Shown here: positions 8,329-18,250 of the stretch, one piece after another
How the letters are laid out: every line of letters begins with the position of its first letter
Position numbering within the stretch: position 1 is the first letter of the stretch
NCBI RefSeq assembly: GCF_036226685.1
Contig: NZ_CP109009.1
Coordinates: 310,001-374,000, forward strand
Length of the DNA stretch: 64,000 nucleotides
Reading direction: 5' to 3'
Source: Streptomyces sp. NBC_00690
GTDB lineage: Bacteria > Actinomycetota > Actinomycetes > Streptomycetales > Streptomycetaceae
Program-made: the position numbers and the translations under genes
Notes under the pieces: model-generated
Told to the model about the DNA's origin: nothing
The model's database searches: none
Seen by the model: only the letters and a program-made list of their open reading frames with translations

Positions 8329-11300
8329 GTGATCAGTATCCCCACCGGCCCTGCCCAGCAGGGCATCTGGGTCAATGAGCGGCTCGCTCCGCTCGGTTCC
8401 GTCCACCACATGCCGTTCGCCGTCCACTTCGAGGGCGCCTTGGACGAATCGGCGCTGGCCGCTGCCTGTGCGGACCTCGCCGGCCGGCATCCTGCCCTGG
8501 CGATGACCGTGCAGGAGGAGCACGGACTGCCGGTGCTCACGGCAGGCCCACCACCTGAGCTGACGATGCATCAGTCGACGCCCGAGCGGCTGCCCTCGGA
8601 GCTCGCAAGGCTCAGCGCCGAACCGTTCGACCTCGCGGCGGGGCCCCCGGCCCGCTTCGCCCTTCTGCGCATCGACGAATCCCATGCCACCCTGCTGGTG
8701 GTGGTGCATCACATCGTCTTCGACGGCACTTCGACCGATGTGTTCCTGCACGATCTGGCGGCCTGCTACGCCCACCGCACGGGTACGGGCGCCCCTCTTG
8801 TTCCACTCCCCTCGTTGGACTCGTCCGACCAGGTCGAACCGGGTCCTGATGCGCTCGCCGCGGCCAAGGCCCACTGGTCCGACAGACGACTGCCTGATGG
8901 CGAGGTACTGCTGCCCGGACTGACCGAGCTCCCGGACGGTGTCGGGCCTGGTGCGGCCGTGGCCTTCGACCTACCGACGGAGCTCCGTGCCGAGCTGATC
9001 GTGACCGCCGACAAGCTCGGTGTCACCCTGTTCGAACTGCTGCTGACCGCGGTGCACACCCTGCTGCTGCGCTACGGCAACGAGCACCCGGCGATCGCCG
9101 TCGACCTCGGCACCCGCGGCCCGGAAGAGGCCGAGCGGATCGGCGCGTACGTCAATGAGCTGCCCGTGGTGACCACGCCCCAGCCGGGGATGTCGTTCGA
9201 CGAGTTCGCCCGTGCGGTGCGCACCGAGTTGCGCAGCGGCTATCCACACCGTCGGGTGCCACTGGCCCGTGCCGTCCGCGGACTGCGGCCCGGTGTGTCG
9301 CTCGCACCGGTCTCCTTCACCTATCGCCGACGCATCGCACCGGTCTCGTTCTCGGGGTTGCGCACCACGATCGACTGGGTGCTCTTTCCCGGCACGGCTC
9401 GGGGCGCGCTGCGGGTGCATCTGGTGGATGGGCCGGATCGGCTCGGCGTCCTCCTGATGCATCGGACGGACGCGCTCGCCGCGGACCGGGCCGAGCGGAT
9501 CGGTGCCCATCTGCGACGACTCCTCACCGCGATATCCGTGGCCCCCGGCACCTCGCTCGTGGATCTGCCGGTGTTGGACGAGGCGGAGTCGGCCCCGTTG
9601 CGGGGGGCGGCCCCCGCCTCCGACGCGGCGGGCGCCACCCTGCCCTCGCTGCTGAGGGGCTCCTTCGCGGCGTACCCCGACCAAGTCGCCGTGGTGGCGG
9701 GTGGGCGCACACTGACGTACGCCGAACTGGCGGCGGCTTCACACGGACTGGCGGGTCGTCTGATCGGGGCTGGGGTCGGACCTGGCACGGTGGTCGCCGT
9801 CTGCGCCGAGCGGTCGCCGGAGATGCTGGCAGCCGTACTCGCCGTCACCTTGGCCGGTGGCGTCTATCTGCCCGTCGACCCCTCGTACCCGGCGCAGCGC
9901 ATCGCCCATGTCCTCATGGACGCCAAGGCACCGGTCGCTCTGGCTCAGCGGCGTACGGCTGAGCGAGTCGCAGGAACCGGCCTGACGGTGTTGTTGGACG
10001 ATCTCTTCGACACCGCTCCGACCGCTGCCGACCAGGGTCGTCCGCTCCCGACGGTGGCGCCGGACGATCTCGCGTACCTCATCTACACCTCGGGCTCCAC
10101 CGGTAGGCCCAAGGGCGTCGAGGTACCGCAGGGAGCGCTGGCCCATCTACTACTGGCCTTCCGTGACCAACTGGCGGCGACACCCGAGGCCGTCTGGCTG
10201 GCCGTCACCTCGCTCTCCTTCGATATCTCGGCCCTGGAACTCCTGCTACCACTGGTGAGCGGGGGCCGGGTGGTGATCGCCGACGAATCGCAGGTGAGGG
10301 ATGGCAGGGCCTTGGTCGAACTCGTCGAACGCCAAGCGGTCACTCATGTGCAGGCGACCCCGTCGAGGTGGCGGCTCATGTTGGACGCCGGGCTGACCGC
10401 ACCTGCCCTCACGGCCCTCAGCGGCGGCGAGGCACTGCCCCTGCCGCTGGCCCGCCGCCTTCGTTCGCAGGTGGGACGGCTCTGGAACGTCTACGGTCCG
10501 ACCGAAACCACGATCTGGTCGACCAGCGCGGAGATACCGCCCGCACCGGACGAGGTGAGCATCGGCAGACCGATCGCGGGTACGACGGCGCTGGTCGTCG
10601 GCCCGGACGGCCGTCCCGTACCGCACGGTGTGACCGGCGAACTGGCACTGGGCGGTGCGGGCCTGGCCCGGGGCTACCGGGGACGGCCTGACCTCACCGC
10701 CGCCCGCTTCGTGATCGACCCCGGGTCCGGAGCACGTCACTACCGCACCGGCGACCTGGCCCGGGTGCGCCCGGATGGCGCTCTGGACTGCTTCGGCCGA
10801 CTCGACGACCAGATCAAGTTGCGCGGCCATCGGATCGAACTCGGTGAGATCGAGGCCAGATTGCAGGAGCACCCCGCGGTGGCAACGGCCGCCGTCGCGG
10901 TGCACGGGAGCGCGGACGACCCCGGCGGACAGGTGCTCGTCGGCTATCCGGTGTGGCGCCCCGGGACTGCGGCAGCGGACACCGCCGAGTTGCGGTCCTT
11001 CCTCGCACGCACGCTGCCGGACGTGATGGTGCCAGGCATCTTCCACGTACTCGGCGAACTGCCGCTGACGCCGAACGGCAAGACCGACCGCGGAGCCCTG
11101 CCCGCTCCCGTCCATGAGCAATCGACGACGGGGGTGCAGCAGTCGAGCGAGTCGGGGGACGAACCATGGGACGAGCTGACCTCGGAGGTGGCCGCGATCT
11201 GGTGTGAGGTGTTGGGTCTGTCGTCCATTGGTCGGTACGACGATGTGTTCGATCTGGGCGCCCACTCCCTGACGATTACACAGGTCGCGTCCAGGATCCG

Positions 11301-11406
11301 ACGCAGGCTCGGGGTGGAGGTGCCCCTCCAGGTGTTCTACGAGGAGCCGACCGTGGCCGCCGTGGCCGATGCCGCCGCCCTCGAACTGCTGGCTGAGGGG
11401 CACTGA
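8329..11406 (+). CDS. NRPS module C-A-PCP, glycine predicted
   Basis: 1025 residues from a GTG preceded by GAGGA. The condensation domain spans ~1-420 with HHIVFDG at 127-133. The adenylation domain spans ~440-930 with SGSTGRPKG at 588, NVYGPTETT, YRTGDLARV and NGKTDR. The carrier protein has LGAHS with Ser 980; the motif's second Gly is Ala. My hand alignment to GrsA gives the binding-pocket code D-I-L-Q-L-G-V-I-W-K, one residue from the DILQLGLIWK code known for glycine. The stop and the next start share a base (TGATG), so translation is coupled. Both this protein's N-terminal C domain and the preceding protein's C-terminal C domain look intact, so two C domains meet at this junction. Confidence 0.88.
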   Translation: MISIPTGPAQQGIWVNERLAPLGSVHHMPFAVHFEGALDESALAAACADLAGRHPALAMTVQEEHGLPVLTAGPPPELTMHQSTPERLPSELARLSAEPFDLAAGPPARFALLRIDESHATLLVVVHHIVFDGTSTDVFLHDLAACYAHRTGTGAPLVPLPSLDSSDQVEPGPDALAAAKAHWSDRRLPDGEVLLPGLTELPDGVGPGAAVAFDLPTELRAELIVTADKLGVTLFELLLTAVHTLLLRYGNEHPAIAVDLGTRGPEEAERIGAYVNELPVVTTPQPGMSFDEFARAVRTELRSGYPHRRVPLARAVRGLRPGVSLAPVSFTYRRRIAPVSFSGLRTTIDWVLFPGTARGALRVHLVDGPDRLGVLLMHRTDALAADRAERIGAHLRRLLTAISVAPGTSLVDLPVLDEAESAPLRGAAPASDAAGATLPSLLRGSFAAYPDQVAVVAGGRTLTYAELAAASHGLAGRLIGAGVGPGTVVAVCAERSPEMLAAVLAVTLAGGVYLPVDPSYPAQRIAHVLMDAKAPVALAQRRTAERVAGTGLTVLLDDLFDTAPTAADQGRPLPTVAPDDLAYLIYTSGSTGRPKGVEVPQGALAHLLLAFRDQLAATPEAVWLAVTSLSFDISALELLLPLVSGGRVVIADESQVRDGRALVELVERQAVTHVQATPSRWRLMLDAGLTAPALTALSGGEALPLPLARRLRSQVGRLWNVYGPTETTIWSTSAEIPPAPDEVSIGRPIAGTTALVVGPDGRPVPHGVTGELALGGAGLARGYRGRPDLTAARFVIDPGSGARHYRTGDLARVRPDGALDCFGRLDDQIKLRGHRIELGEIEARLQEHPAVATAAVAVHGSADDPGGQVLVGYPVWRPGTAAADTAELRSFLARTLPDVMVPGIFHVLGELPLTPNGKTDRGALPAPVHEQSTTGVQQSSESGDEPWDELTSEVAAIWCEVLGLSSIGRYDDVFDLGAHSLTITQVASRIRRRLGVEVPLQVFYEEPTVAAVADAAALELLAEGH

Positions 11407-14400
11407 TGGAACGCCTCGACACCAGCCCTCCCGCGTCGGCCGCTCCTGAGGTGCGCCGCCCCCGCCCCGCGCTCAGCGATCAACAGCGGGCGCTGCTCGC
11501 CCGTCGGCTGAGGGAGCGCACCGCGGACCGGCCGCCGATCATCGGGCCCCGCCCGGCGGGAACCCCCGTACCGCTCTCTCTCGCTCAGGAACGCCTCTGG
11601 TTCATCGAGCAGTTGACACCCGGTACCGCCTCCTTCGTCCTGCCGACCGCTGGCCGGCTCCTCGGGCCGCTACGACCCGAGGCGCTGGCCGGGGCCCTGG
11701 ACCGGGTGGCGGCGAGACACGAGACCTTGCGCAGTGCGTTTCCCGTCGACGAGGACGGCGCCCCGCGGGTGCTGATCACTCCGGCCCCCGAGTTCACCGT
11801 GCCCTGGGACGTCCGAGACCTGACCGAACTGCCCACCGACGCCCGGGAGGCCGCCGCTCGTGGTCTGGTCGAAGCAGAGGTCGACCGCGCGTTCGACGTG
11901 GCGGAAGGGCCGTTGTTGCGGGCCCTGCTGATCCGCCTGGATGTTCAGGATCACGTGCTGGTGATCTGCCAGCACCATCTCGTCGGGGACGGCTGGTCCG
12001 CCGGCATACTTCTGGACGAACTACTCAGTGGCCATGAGGAGTTGACTTCCAAAGGGCAGCCCGGATCATCGGGCACGCTCCCTTTGACCTACGGCGACTT
12101 CGCGCACTGGCAGCGCGAGCGCCAGGAGCGCCCGCAGGCCGCCGCCGACCTCCAGTACTGGTGTGATGCTCTGACCGGGGTGCCACCGCTGGAGCTGCCC
12201 ACCGACCGCCCGCGCCCCGCCCTGCCGGGGCCGGGTGGGGCGACCTTCGCCTTCCGGCTCGATCCCGCGACCTACGAAGCGGCCCGGGTGTTGGCGCGCG
12301 CTCAGGGCGTCACCCTCTATATGACCCTGCTGGCCGCATTCCAAGTCGTGCTCGGCCGTTGGTCGGGGCAGCGGGACTTCGCCGTCGGCACCCCGTTCGC
12401 GGGACGCCTGGTGGAGGAGACCGAGCAGCTGATCGGCCTGTTCAGCACCATGTTGCCGCTTCGGGCCGAGCTGAGCGGACCGTCGGGGGCCATGGCGCCC
12501 GACGGTGAGCCGACCACGGCCGACTCACCCGACTTCGCCACCGTGCTGGCTCGGGTCCGTGTGGCGGCACTCGGGGCGCAGCAGCACCAGGAGACCCCGT
12601 TCGAGCGGCTGGTGGAGGCGCTGGACCTCCCGCGCGAAGTCAGCCGTCCGCCGCTCTTCCAGGTCTCCTTCGCATTGCAGAACCACCGCGCGCAGGAGTT
12701 CCGCCCGCGGGAGCTGGAGTGGCGCACCTTCCCCTTCGAGGGCAGCGGCGTCCATCTGGACCTCGGTCTGTACTGCACCGAGACCGACGGCGGTCTGGAC
12801 GCCTTCTTCACCTACCGCACCGATCTGTGGGACGCGGCCACCGTCGCCCGGCTGGCCAGGCACTGGCAGCGGGTGCTCGGTGCGGCTGCCGCCGATCCGC
12901 ACACCCCCATCGACCGGCTGGAACTGCTCACACCCGCAGAGCGCCACCAGGTCCTCAACGAGTGGAACGACCAGGGAACGGCCGTCGCGATCGCGGGCAC
13001 ACTCGCCGAGGCGATCGCCGCACAGACCGCCCGCACGCCGGACGCCACCGCATTGGTGCACCGGGGCGAGAGGCTGTCCTTCGCGGATCTCGACCGGCGC
13101 GCCAACCGTCTGGCGCACCTTCTGCGCTCTGCGGGTGCCGGTCCCGACAAGCTCGTGGGAGTGTGCCTCGACCAAGGGCTGGACCAGGCCGTTTCACTGC
13201 TCGCGGTGCTCAAGTCGGGTGCGGCGTATGTGCCGCTCGATCCAGAGCAGCCGCGTGAGCGACTTCGCCATATGCTGACCGATTCGGCGCCGGTGGTACT
13301 GGTCACCACCGCAGCCCACGGCGGTCTGCTGGCCGGTTCGACCGCCCCCGTACTGCGCCTTGACGAGGTGGCGGCCGAGCTCGCCGCCGTGCCCGACACC
13401 GCACCGGAGGGTGGCGCGGGTCCGGACCATCTGGCGTATGTGATCTACACCTCGGGCTCCACCGGAACGCCCAAGGGCGTGGCCGTGCAGCACCGCCAGG
13501 TCCTCGTCTATCTCGCCGGGGTGCGGCAGCGGTTCGCCGAAGCCGGGCTGCGGGACGGTGCCCGCTACCTCCTGTTGCAGTCGCTGGCCTTCGACTTCGG
13601 TCTGACCACCCTCTATCTCTCGCTCACCACCGGTGGATGTCTGCATCTGCTGGCCGCGCGCACCTCGGGCCCCGAGGTCGCGGCGCACCTCGCGGCCGAG
13701 GGCATCGACTGCGTCAAACTCACCCCGTCACACCTGGCCGCGCTGACTGCCGAGGTGGACGATCCGGCGGCCCTGCTACCGCGTCGACTGTTGATCCTCG
13801 GTGGCGAGGCGTCGAGTTGGGAGTGGAGCCGTCGACTGGCGCAGCTCGGTGCGCGGACCGGCTGTCGGGTGGTCAATCACTACGGTCCCACCGAGGCCAC
13901 CGTCGGTGTGACGACCCTGTTGGTCGATCCCGAGCAGCCCGCCGCGGGTTCCACCACTCCCATCGGGCGTCCGCTCCCCGGGGCCAGGGTCTATCTGCTC
14001 GACGCCCATATGTCGCCGGTGCCCGTCGGAGTGCCCGGCGAGCTCTGGATCGGTGGTGACCGGCTGGCGCGCGGCTACCTCGGCCTGCCGGAACTGACGT
14101 CGGAACGCTTTCGTACCGATCCGTTCGTCGACACCGGGACGGACCGGGCCCGGATGTACCGCACCGGTGATCTGGCCCGGTACCGGGCCGACGGCACCGT
14201 GGAGTTCCTGGGCCGCGGCGACCACCAGGTGAAGATCCGTGGCTATCGGGTCGAACTGGGCGAGGTGGAAGCCCATCTGGTTCGGTTGCCTTCGGTCGCT
14301 CAGGCCGTCGCAGCGGCTCGCGGACCCGTCGGGGAACTCACGCTCGTCGGCTATCTGGTGCCCACGGAGGGCGCCGCGCCACCGCCGGTTGCCGAACTGC

Positions 14401-17063
14401 GCCGGCTGCTGGCCGAGCAGTTGCCTGACTATCTGATCCCGTCCCGCTTCGTCCTCCTGCCCGAGCTGCCCCGACTGGCACACGGCAAGGTCGACCGGCG
14501 CGCCCTGCCGGAGCCGGGGGCGGCCGGTCCATGCTCGGGCACCGAGTACATCGCCCCTCGCAATCCGGTCGAGGAGACGATCGCCGGAGTGTGGGCGGAC
14601 CTGCTCGGGCTGGAACGCGTGGGGGCCGAGGACGACTTCTTCGACCTCGGCGGCCATTCCCTGCTGGCGATCCGTATGGTGGCAGCGTTGCGCAGACTGC
14701 TCGACGGACAGGCGCCGCTCACCTTGATGGACGTCTTCCAGGAGCGTACGGTGGCCGCGCTCGCCACGCTGGCCGGTCGGTCCGAGGAGGAACGCGGCCC
14801 GCGCCGACTGCTCCATGAGCTGACTGCCCGTCAGCCAGCTGAGGCCGTGACGCTGTCGCTGATCTGTCTCCCGTACGGCGGCGGAAGCGCGGTGGTCTAC
14901 CAGCCGCTCGCCGATGCCCTACCGCCCGGAGTGGCTCTACACGCGGTCGCCGTCCCGGGGCACGACCTCGGCATGTCCGAAGAGTCACTGCCGCTGGAGG
15001 AGGTCGCCCGGCGCTGTGCCGAAGAGGTGCTGGCCGGCGTATCGGGCCCGGTGGCCGTCTACGGGCACTGCGGGGTCGGGGCGGCGTTGGCGGTGGAGCT
15101 GGCGCGGCAACTGGCAGCGGCGGAACGTGAACCCGCCGCGGTCTATCTGGGCGGGATCTTCCCGTTCGCGCGCCCGACGGAGGGACTGCTCGGGCTGCTC
15201 GCCCGCTTCTCCGTGCTCGATCGACGGCGTAGCGGAAGGCTCCATCTGAACTGGTTGCGCTCGATGGGCGCCGATCTGGAGGGGTTGGAGCCCGAGCAGT
15301 TGGCGACCATCGTCCACAACGTCCGAGAGGACTCACGGGCGGCAGAGGCGTACTTCACCGAGCGGCTGGCGGAGCCCGCGTGCGGGCTGACGTCACCGGT
15401 GGTTTCGGTGATCGGCTCGGCCGATCCCGGCACCGACTTCCACCGGGAGCGGTTTCGGGAGTGGGGATTCCTCGGTGGCACCACTGCCGTGGCCGTCCTG
15501 GACGAGGGGGGTCACTACTTCCTCAAGCACCGGGCGGCCGAACTCGCCGAGATCGTCACCACGGTCCACCCTGCGGTCATCGACACCGGCGCGGACGAGC
15601 TGACCCGTGAGGAGCGCCCTGAGCGGGCGACCTGGTGGTTGGACGGCGTCCACCGGGAGGCTACGGCCGAGGACGATCCGGTCGAGGCGGCGCCGCGCAC
15701 CCGTCGTGACACCCGACGGTTCGTGGTGGTGGCCGGCTCGCAGCTGATCTCGCAAACGGGATCGGCACTGACCGAGTTCGCCCTGCCGCTCTGGATCTAC
15801 CTCGCGACCGATTCGGTCGCCTGGTTCGGTCTGTTCGCCGTGCTGGGCATCGCACCGGGGCTGCTGGCGGCCCCCGTACTCGGTGGGCTCGTCGACCGGA
15901 TCGATCGGCGGCGGGTGATGCTGTGCTGCACCGTTGTCTGCGGTACGGCCGAGGCGGTGCTCGCCCTCTTGGATGCATTCGGGAATCTACGTCCCTGGCA
16001 CGTCGGGGTGTTGATGGCGATCCTGTCGGTTTCGCTCACGGGCCAGCGCTTGGCCTTCCAGTCGGCGATCCCGCAATTGGTCCCCAAGCGCTACCTCGGC
16101 CATGCCAACGGGATCGTGCAGATCTCGGGCGGCATCGCCCAGGTGGTTGCGCCACTGGCGGCGGTGGGCATGCTGGCCGCGATCGGCCTGAGCGGGGTGC
16201 TCCTGCTGGACGTCGTCAGCTACACCGCTGCGGCGGCGGTGCTGCTGCTGGTGCGCTTCCCGCGCACCTTGCCCTCGCAGCGCCGGGAGACCTTGCGTCA
16301 AGAGATCGCGGCCGGGTTCCGGTTGGTCATTCGGCAGCGCGGATTCCGCGCGATGCTGATCTTCTTCGCCGTGTTGAACCTCTTCCTACCGGTGCTCTTC
16401 CAACTGATTTCGCCGCTCGTCCTCGGATTCTCCAGTCTGGGTTCGGTTGCCGCGGTGTCGCTGGCCGGTGGCGCGGGCGCGGTGGTCGGCGGGTTGGCGA
16501 TGGGCGTGTGGGGCGGCCCGCGAAGGCGCCGGATGCGGGGCATGCTGCTGGTGGTGCCGGTCCTAGCGCTCTTCTGTGTCCTCACCGGGCTGCGCCCTGA
16601 CCTCCTGGTGGTGGGCGCAGGTGTGTTCGGCATGTCGGCGTCCCTCTCCCTGCTCAACGGCATCTATCTGACGATCGTCCAGGTGAAGGTGCCGCAGCGG
16701 TTCCACGGACGGGTGATGGCGCTCAACCAATTGGTCGCCTGGTCCACCCTGCCCATCGGATACTTGCTGATCGCCCCGTTGGGCAGCCAGTTCCTGGAAC
16801 CGCTGATGGTGGAGGGCGGTGGGCTCGCCGACACGGTGGGTGCCTTGTTGGGAACGGGGACGGGCCGTGGCATCGGGCTGCTCTACCTCGTGCTCGGCGC
16901 CGCGATCCTGGTGCTCGGGGCGGTGTCCTTGCGGATCCGGGCGCTGTCCCGGTTCGACCAGGATGTCCCGGACGCACAGGCTGACGACCTGGTCGGTCTC
17001 GCCGCGCTCACGGCCGAACAGAAGGATCGCCCACGGGCCGAAAGCATCGCCGCACGGGAGTGA
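11406..17063 (+). CDS. NRPS C-A-PCP-thioesterase fused to a major-facilitator exporter; aspartate predicted
   Basis: 1885 residues. Condensation: HHLVGDG at 190-196. Adenylation: SGSTGTPKG at 683, pocket Asp at 730, NHYGPTEAT, NRxG-like A8 and HGKVDR. My pocket code is D-F-T-K-I-G-H-V-G-K, close to aspartate codes of the DLTKVGHIGK type. Carrier protein: LGGHS, Ser 1085. Thioesterase (~1115-1400): the nucleophile elbow reads GHCGVG, so the nucleophile is Cys 1222 instead of Ser, with Asp in GSADPG and His in GGHYF completing the triad. From ~1436 to ~1865 lies an MFS transporter with about 12 hydrophobic segments and VLGGLVDRIDRRR as the cytoplasmic 2-3 loop motif. The fusion would put release and export in one membrane-bound protein. 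Confidence 0.88.
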   Translation: MERLDTSPPASAAPEVRRPRPALSDQQRALLARRLRERTADRPPIIGPRPAGTPVPLSLAQERLWFIEQLTPGTASFVLPTAGRLLGPLRPEALAGALDRVAARHETLRSAFPVDEDGAPRVLITPAPEFTVPWDVRDLTELPTDAREAAARGLVEAEVDRAFDVAEGPLLRALLIRLDVQDHVLVICQHHLVGDGWSAGILLDELLSGHEELTSKGQPGSSGTLPLTYGDFAHWQRERQERPQAAADLQYWCDALTGVPPLELPTDRPRPALPGPGGATFAFRLDPATYEAARVLARAQGVTLYMTLLAAFQVVLGRWSGQRDFAVGTPFAGRLVEETEQLIGLFSTMLPLRAELSGPSGAMAPDGEPTTADSPDFATVLARVRVAALGAQQHQETPFERLVEALDLPREVSRPPLFQVSFALQNHRAQEFRPRELEWRTFPFEGSGVHLDLGLYCTETDGGLDAFFTYRTDLWDAATVARLARHWQRVLGAAAADPHTPIDRLELLTPAERHQVLNEWNDQGTAVAIAGTLAEAIAAQTARTPDATALVHRGERLSFADLDRRANRLAHLLRSAGAGPDKLVGVCLDQGLDQAVSLLAVLKSGAAYVPLDPEQPRERLRHMLTDSAPVVLVTTAAHGGLLAGSTAPVLRLDEVAAELAAVPDTAPEGGAGPDHLAYVIYTSGSTGTPKGVAVQHRQVLVYLAGVRQRFAEAGLRDGARYLLLQSLAFDFGLTTLYLSLTTGGCLHLLAARTSGPEVAAHLAAEGIDCVKLTPSHLAALTAEVDDPAALLPRRLLILGGEASSWEWSRRLAQLGARTGCRVVNHYGPTEATVGVTTLLVDPEQPAAGSTTPIGRPLPGARVYLLDAHMSPVPVGVPGELWIGGDRLARGYLGLPELTSERFRTDPFVDTGTDRARMYRTGDLARYRADGTVEFLGRGDHQVKIRGYRVELGEVEAHLVRLPSVAQAVAAARGPVGELTLVGYLVPTEGAAPPPVAELRRLLAEQLPDYLIPSRFVLLPELPRLAHGKVDRRALPEPGAAGPCSGTEYIAPRNPVEETIAGVWADLLGLERVGAEDDFFDLGGHSLLAIRMVAALRRLLDGQAPLTLMDVFQERTVAALATLAGRSEEERGPRRLLHELTARQPAEAVTLSLICLPYGGGSAVVYQPLADALPPGVALHAVAVPGHDLGMSEESLPLEEVARRCAEEVLAGVSGPVAVYGHCGVGAALAVELARQLAAAEREPAAVYLGGIFPFARPTEGLLGLLARFSVLDRRRSGRLHLNWLRSMGADLEGLEPEQLATIVHNVREDSRAAEAYFTERLAEPACGLTSPVVSVIGSADPGTDFHRERFREWGFLGGTTAVAVLDEGGHYFLKHRAAELAEIVTTVHPAVIDTGADELTREERPERATWWLDGVHREATAEDDPVEAAPRTRRDTRRFVVVAGSQLISQTGSALTEFALPLWIYLATDSVAWFGLFAVLGIAPGLLAAPVLGGLVDRIDRRRVMLCCTVVCGTAEAVLALLDAFGNLRPWHVGVLMAILSVSLTGQRLAFQSAIPQLVPKRYLGHANGIVQISGGIAQVVAPLAAVGMLAAIGLSGVLLLDVVSYTAAAAVLLLVRFPRTLPSQRRETLRQEIAAGFRLVIRQRGFRAMLIFFAVLNLFLPVLFQLISPLVLGFSSLGSVAAVSLAGGAGAVVGGLAMGVWGGPRRRRMRGMLLVVPVLALFCVLTGLRPDLLVVGAGVFGMSASLSLLNGIYLTIVQVKVPQRFHGRVMALNQLVAWSTLPIGYLLIAPLGSQFLEPLMVEGGGLADTVGALLGTGTGRGIGLLYLVLGAAILVLGAVSLRIRALSRFDQDVPDAQADDLVGLAALTAEQKDRPRAESIAARE

Positions 17064-17075
17064 GTCAAGCTCGGC

Positions 17076-17113
17076 CCACCATCCGCCCCCGGTTGAACGG
17101 TGGCGGGTGGTGG
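17076..17113 (+). terminator. Terminator of the NRPS operon
   Basis: CCACCATCCGCC (17076-17087) pairs with GGCGGGTGGTGG (17102-17113), a 12-bp GC-rich stem with a single G-T wobble and a 14-nt loop. It starts 13 nt after the NRPS stop codon. Confidence 0.75.
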
Positions 17114-17447
17114 GGATTCCCGGGCGGCTGCGTCGGACGGTCGGTGCACGAGGCATGGTGAGTAGTTCGCGCCGGTGTCGAAAGCTGATACGGGAGCAGG
17201 GCGCACGGCCCTGCGTCCGGCCGGCACCGGTGCTGCGTTCTGGTGCGGTGTGGTGTGACGGGCGGATGTGTTGGTCGTACGCGCGTCGGCATCGGTCGGT
17301 GTGCGTACCTGTGTAGGCCCCGATCGGCATCAGGCGCTGTTACCACAGGCCGGTCGCGCGGCGATGCAACTCGGCCGCGCTCGGCGCTCCGGTTTCACCA
17401 CAGTGCCTTCTCGCGGAACAACGTCCATCACCGAGGCCAGGTCAAGT

Positions 17448-17467
17448 CCCGGTTGCGGTCAACCGGG
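17448..17467. terminator. Hairpin downstream of the P-loop kinase gene
   Basis: CCCGGTTG and CAACCGGG form a perfect 8-bp stem with a 4-nt loop (CGGT), 100 bp past the stop of the minus-strand kinase gene. It is the likely terminator for that gene. The surrounding 17114-17567 contains no other feature I can support. Confidence 0.5.
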
Positions 17468-17567
17468 GTTGTGTCGTCGAGCGATGGACCTCTCTCCAGC
17501 ATCGCCGCCGGCCGCCCGGTGTGACCAGGTCGGCCACTTCACTAGGCAGGGGCTCACAGCGGAGCCG

Positions 17568-18065
17568 CTAGGTCGGCCGGCTCGCAGGAGGCTGGTCGAA
17601 GAGGTTGCGTTCATCCTCGTCCGGGGCTTCGAACTGCTCGGCGTACTCTTCGAGCATCGCGCGGCTGATCAGCGCTGTTCCCCCGGCATCGGCCGCACTC
17701 CGGTGCTCGATGCGTCTGCCCAGTTCGTCGAGTGGGGCCGTGAGGTGGTGCAACTCGACTGCGGCACCGAGCGCACGCGCCGCCAGACGCATTTGGTCAC
17801 GCTCCTCGCGCCCCCAGAAGCCGAACTCCAGGATCACGCTCTGTCCGAGGCCCAGCAGCTCCATGGCATGACTCGACAGAACCTCCTCCAAACGGCCCCG
17901 AGCCTGTTCGTCGAAGAGGTCCAGACCGAGGCCGGTCATCCACTCGTCCGGGCACAGTCGTACGGCGGGCACCCGGTCGGCGAGACGGCGCGCCAGCGTG
18001 GTCTTCCCCGAACCGGGGAGCCCACAGACAAGGATCAGCAGCGGACGGACTGTTGGGGCCACCAT
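17568..18065 (-). CDS. P-loop ATP-binding kinase (AAA_33 / zeta-like fold)
   Basis: 165 residues. LILVCGLPGSGKTTLARRLA near the N-terminus is a Walker A motif. CPDEW at about residue 38 and the later VILEFGFWGREERD segment match the Asp and lid positions of AAA_33 proteins, a group that includes small-molecule kinases, chloramphenicol phosphotransferase-like and zeta-toxin-like enzymes. It should phosphorylate a small molecule in the cytoplasm; the substrate cannot be read from sequence. ATG at 18065 follows GAGAGGGA. It diverges from the toxin gene at 18251. Confidence 0.78.
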   Translation of the reverse strand: MVAPTVRPLLILVCGLPGSGKTTLARRLADRVPAVRLCPDEWMTGLGLDLFDEQARGRLEEVLSSHAMELLGLGQSVILEFGFWGREERDQMRLAARALGAAVELHHLTAPLDELGRRIEHRSAADAGGTALISRAMLEEYAEQFEAPDEDERNLFDQPPASRPT

Positions 18066-18250
18066 GGTCCCTCTCTTCGTGTTCGGCTCGGAAGTCCTGC
18101 CTGGTGATCCTGGTCGATCGAGCGTTCACAACACACCCGCCCCAGGGATGAAATGGGCCGGAAGTAGTCGTAGGCGGTCCACTCCTGAGAGTGAACGGGA
18201 TAGTTTTCGCTGGCTTTCCTGATTGATCGTCAGCACAAGGGGTCCTCTGG

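Noticed and set aside
17114..17447. Search for tRNA or small RNA genes in the gap after the NRPS
   Set aside because: No cloverleaf-compatible arms or CCA end, and no structured element apart from the two hairpins.
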